Shown: piece after piece, positions 62,784 to 64,000 of the stretch | How positions within the stretch are numbered: the first letter of the stretch is position 1 | Layout of the letters: every line of letters begins with the position of its first letter | Origin: DATARH01 sp035604035 | GTDB lineage: Bacteria > Pseudomonadota > Alphaproteobacteria > ATCC43930 > CGMCC-115725 | NCBI GenBank assembly: GCA_035604035.1 | Contig: DATNJF010000404.1 | Location: 46,020 to 110,019 of the forward strand | Reading direction: 5' to 3' | DNA length: 64,000 nucleotides | The notes under the pieces: generated by a model | Told to the model about the DNA's origin: nothing | What the model saw: only the letters and a program-made list of their open reading frames with translations | The model's database searches: none | Translations under genes and position numbers: made by a program

Positions 62784-63701
62784 CTAAAACTCCCCGCTGC
62801 GGTAAGCCTCATCGAGGCGCTTGGCGTCTTCCTCGGAGGGTTCGGCCCACGGCGTGCCGCGGTGGCGGAGCGTGCCGGTGAAGTTGGGCGGGCGCTTTTC
62901 GTTGAAGGCTTGGCGGCCCTCCTCGCCGTCGGTCGTGGTCTGAATGAGGAGGTGGTTGATCAGGTTCTGCACGTGCCAGGCCTGGTCGGTCGGCAAATCG
63001 CCGAAGCGCACGACAAACTCCTTCATCATCCGCACCGCGACCGGCGGCAAGGTGCAGATGTGGCGGGCGATCTTCTCGGCGCGTTCCATCAGCTGCGCGT
63101 GCGGCACGACCTCGTTGACGAGGCCGATGCGCAGCGCTTCGGCGGCGTCGAACGGCTCGTCGGTGAGCAGGATTTTCATCGCGTCGGAATAACGCAGCTG
63201 CTTCGCCAGCAGCGCCGCTCCTGGCCCGTTGCCGAGCCAGCCCTGGGTCAGCAGCGCGAACTTGAACCGCGCGTGCTCAGCGCTGGCGATGCGGATGTCG
63301 GTCGACGACAAGAGGATGTAGAGCCCGGCCCCGGCGGCCCAGCCGTTGACCGCAGCGATGACCGGCTTCCACACCCGCGGGTAGTGGTCGCCCATGCGGC
63401 CGTCGACCCCGGTCTTCTGCCCGTGCACCGTGCCGGCCAAGGGCCAGTAGATGCGGTTGGTGCGCAGATACTCGCGGTCTTCTGCGGTGAGGTCGGGGCG
63501 CGGGGTGAGGTTGTGGCCGCCGCAGAAATGGCGCTCGCCGGCGCCGGTCAGGATCACGCAGCGGATGTCGCGGTCTTCCCAGAGGTCGACCCAGGCGGCG
63601 GAGATCTCGTCCGAGGTCTTCTTGTCGAGGATGTTCGCCTTGGCCGGATTGTTGAGCGTGATATAGGCGACCCCGTCGCGCTTTTCGTAGATGAGCGGCA
63701 C
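62784..63701 (-). CDS. Enoyl-CoA hydratase/isomerase family protein
   Basis: 305 residues, crotonase fold. VAYITLNNPAKANILDKKTS, LTGAGERHFCGGHNLTPR and AVNGWAAGAGLYILLSSTDI are the standard CoA-binding and oxyanion motifs, and LLTQGWLGNGPGAALLAK replaces the usual Glu region. The C-terminal FNEKRPPNFTG is a common end of acyl-CoA-metabolising crotonases. It is about 40 residues longer than the 58-kb paralogue. Reaction unknown. Confidence 0.87.
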   Translation of the reverse strand: MPLIYEKRDGVAYITLNNPAKANILDKKTSDEISAAWVDLWEDRDIRCVILTGAGERHFCGGHNLTPRPDLTAEDREYLRTNRIYWPLAGTVHGQKTGVDGRMGDHYPRVWKPVIAAVNGWAAGAGLYILLSSTDIRIASAEHARFKFALLTQGWLGNGPGAALLAKQLRYSDAMKILLTDEPFDAAEALRIGLVNEVVPHAQLMERAEKIARHICTLPPVAVRMMKEFVVRFGDLPTDQAWHVQNLINHLLIQTTTDGEEGRQAFNEKRPPNFTGTLRHRGTPWAEPSEEDAKRLDEAYRSGEF

Positions 63702-63761
63702 TTGCGACCTCCCTGGTAGAACGGGCGCCAGGGTGGCGGTGGCGGGCGCCGCGGTAAAGCC

Positions 63762-64000
63762 CTAGCGGTGGATCGGCGAATCGTCGCCGGGCCCGCAAGG
63801 GCCCTCGCTGATGTCGGTCGCGCCGTCGGCCTTGGCGAAACAGCTGTTGGAATATGTCATCCGCTTGCCGGCTTTGGTGCCGCAAACCGGCTGGTAGACC
63901 TCGATGCAGAAGGTTTTCGGTTGCGGCGGCGGCGGCGAGTCGGCCATCGCCGTGGAAGCCAAAAGCAAACCCACCAGAACCGTCACCGCCGCGAAAAGCA
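63762..64000 (-). CDS. Kazal-domain secreted protein, 5' end outside window
   Basis: The visible frame is open to the window edge and reads FAAVTVLVGLLLASTAMA, the end of a signal peptide whose start lies beyond 64000; an internal GTG at 63986 would truncate it. The mature part has FCIEVYQPVCGTKAGKRMTY then SNSCFAKADGATDISEGPC, a clear Kazal-type pattern (PVCG...TYxNxC). Such bacterial proteins may inhibit serine proteases in the periplasm or outside the cell. Five cysteines are visible in the mature part, so one expected partner is missing. Confidence 0.75.
   Translation of the reverse strand, partial: LFAAVTVLVGLLLASTAMADSPPPPQPKTFCIEVYQPVCGTKAGKRMTYSNSCFAKADGATDISEGPCGPGDDSPIHR

Overview
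This is a GC-rich bacterial chromosome segment with tightly packed genes and many 1-4 nt overlaps. The gene set points to an alphaproteobacterium: a RegB/RegA-type redox two-component pair, a complex I NDUFA9-like protein, CobN/CobW-style cobalamin genes, ugp sugar-phosphate transport, CHASE2 cyclases, CaiB/BaiF CoA-transferases and typical alphaproteobacterial palindromic repeats. The genus cannot be named from the sequence alone.

Layout. (1) 1-1.66 kb is an accessory scrap: an ImmA/IrrE-like peptidase cut by the window edge, a DUF4411 PIN-like toxin candidate, the tail of a decayed DNA methyltransferase and a short repeat cluster. (2) 1.66-5.7 kb holds housekeeping genes: NDUFA9-like protein, two cyclophilins (cytoplasmic and exported), an AmpG-like permease and a YgjP-type metallopeptidase. 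(3) 5.8-10.5 kb is a ugpB-A-E-(GNAT)-C ABC importer operon. (4) 10.5-35.6 kb is an almost complete cobalamin region in several operons: cobA-cobB; cbiD-cobK-ank; GT39-cobI-cbiG/cobJ-cobM; cbiX-unknown-cobH-cobL; cobD; a cobalamin-riboswitch-led cobU-cobW-cobN-cobO-cobQ operon; and cobC-like phosphatase-cobS divergent from cobT. (5) 35.6-39.2 kb has an ABC-2 exporter and RegB/RegA. (6) 39.4-46.5 kb has a small secreted protein, a lysophospholipase-like hydrolase, a cyclase-SUMF1 fusion, a 2-methylfumaryl-CoA isomerase-like CoA-transferase, a sterol-desaturase-type hydroxylase and a membrane AraC regulator with a striking 21-bp operator array between them. (7) 46.6-49 kb has small proteins and a HemD-like synthase. 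(8) 49.2-56.4 kb has a muconate-cycloisomerase-like lyase plus lactonase pair, a CHASE2 cyclase and a lone CoxL-like molybdenum hydroxylase subunit. (9) 56.5-58.1 kb has two secreted-protein genes, each broken exactly at the signal-peptide/mature junction. (10) 58.1-64 kb has CoA metabolism genes, a GST, a GlcG-like protein, a Kazal-domain protein cut by the window edge, and a GIY-YIG nuclease gene boxed in by inverted three-hairpin repeats.

How it works together. The cobalamin genes mix logics. CbiX (early cobalt insertion), full-length CbiG fused to CobJ/CbiH, and CbiD are the oxygen-independent set, whereas CobN and CobW are usually linked to late insertion. CobG, CobZ, CobF, CobS/CobT chelatase partners, CobC decarboxylase and BluB are not in the window. 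The riboswitch, with a hairpin over the cobU ribosome-binding site, should shut the cobU-cobQ operon when B12 is plentiful.

Most unusual signals: the GIY-YIG/REP unit, whose two repeat copies differ by compensatory stem changes; the twin lesions at signal-peptide boundaries; the 3 x 21 bp operator array; and the hybrid cobalamin gene set.
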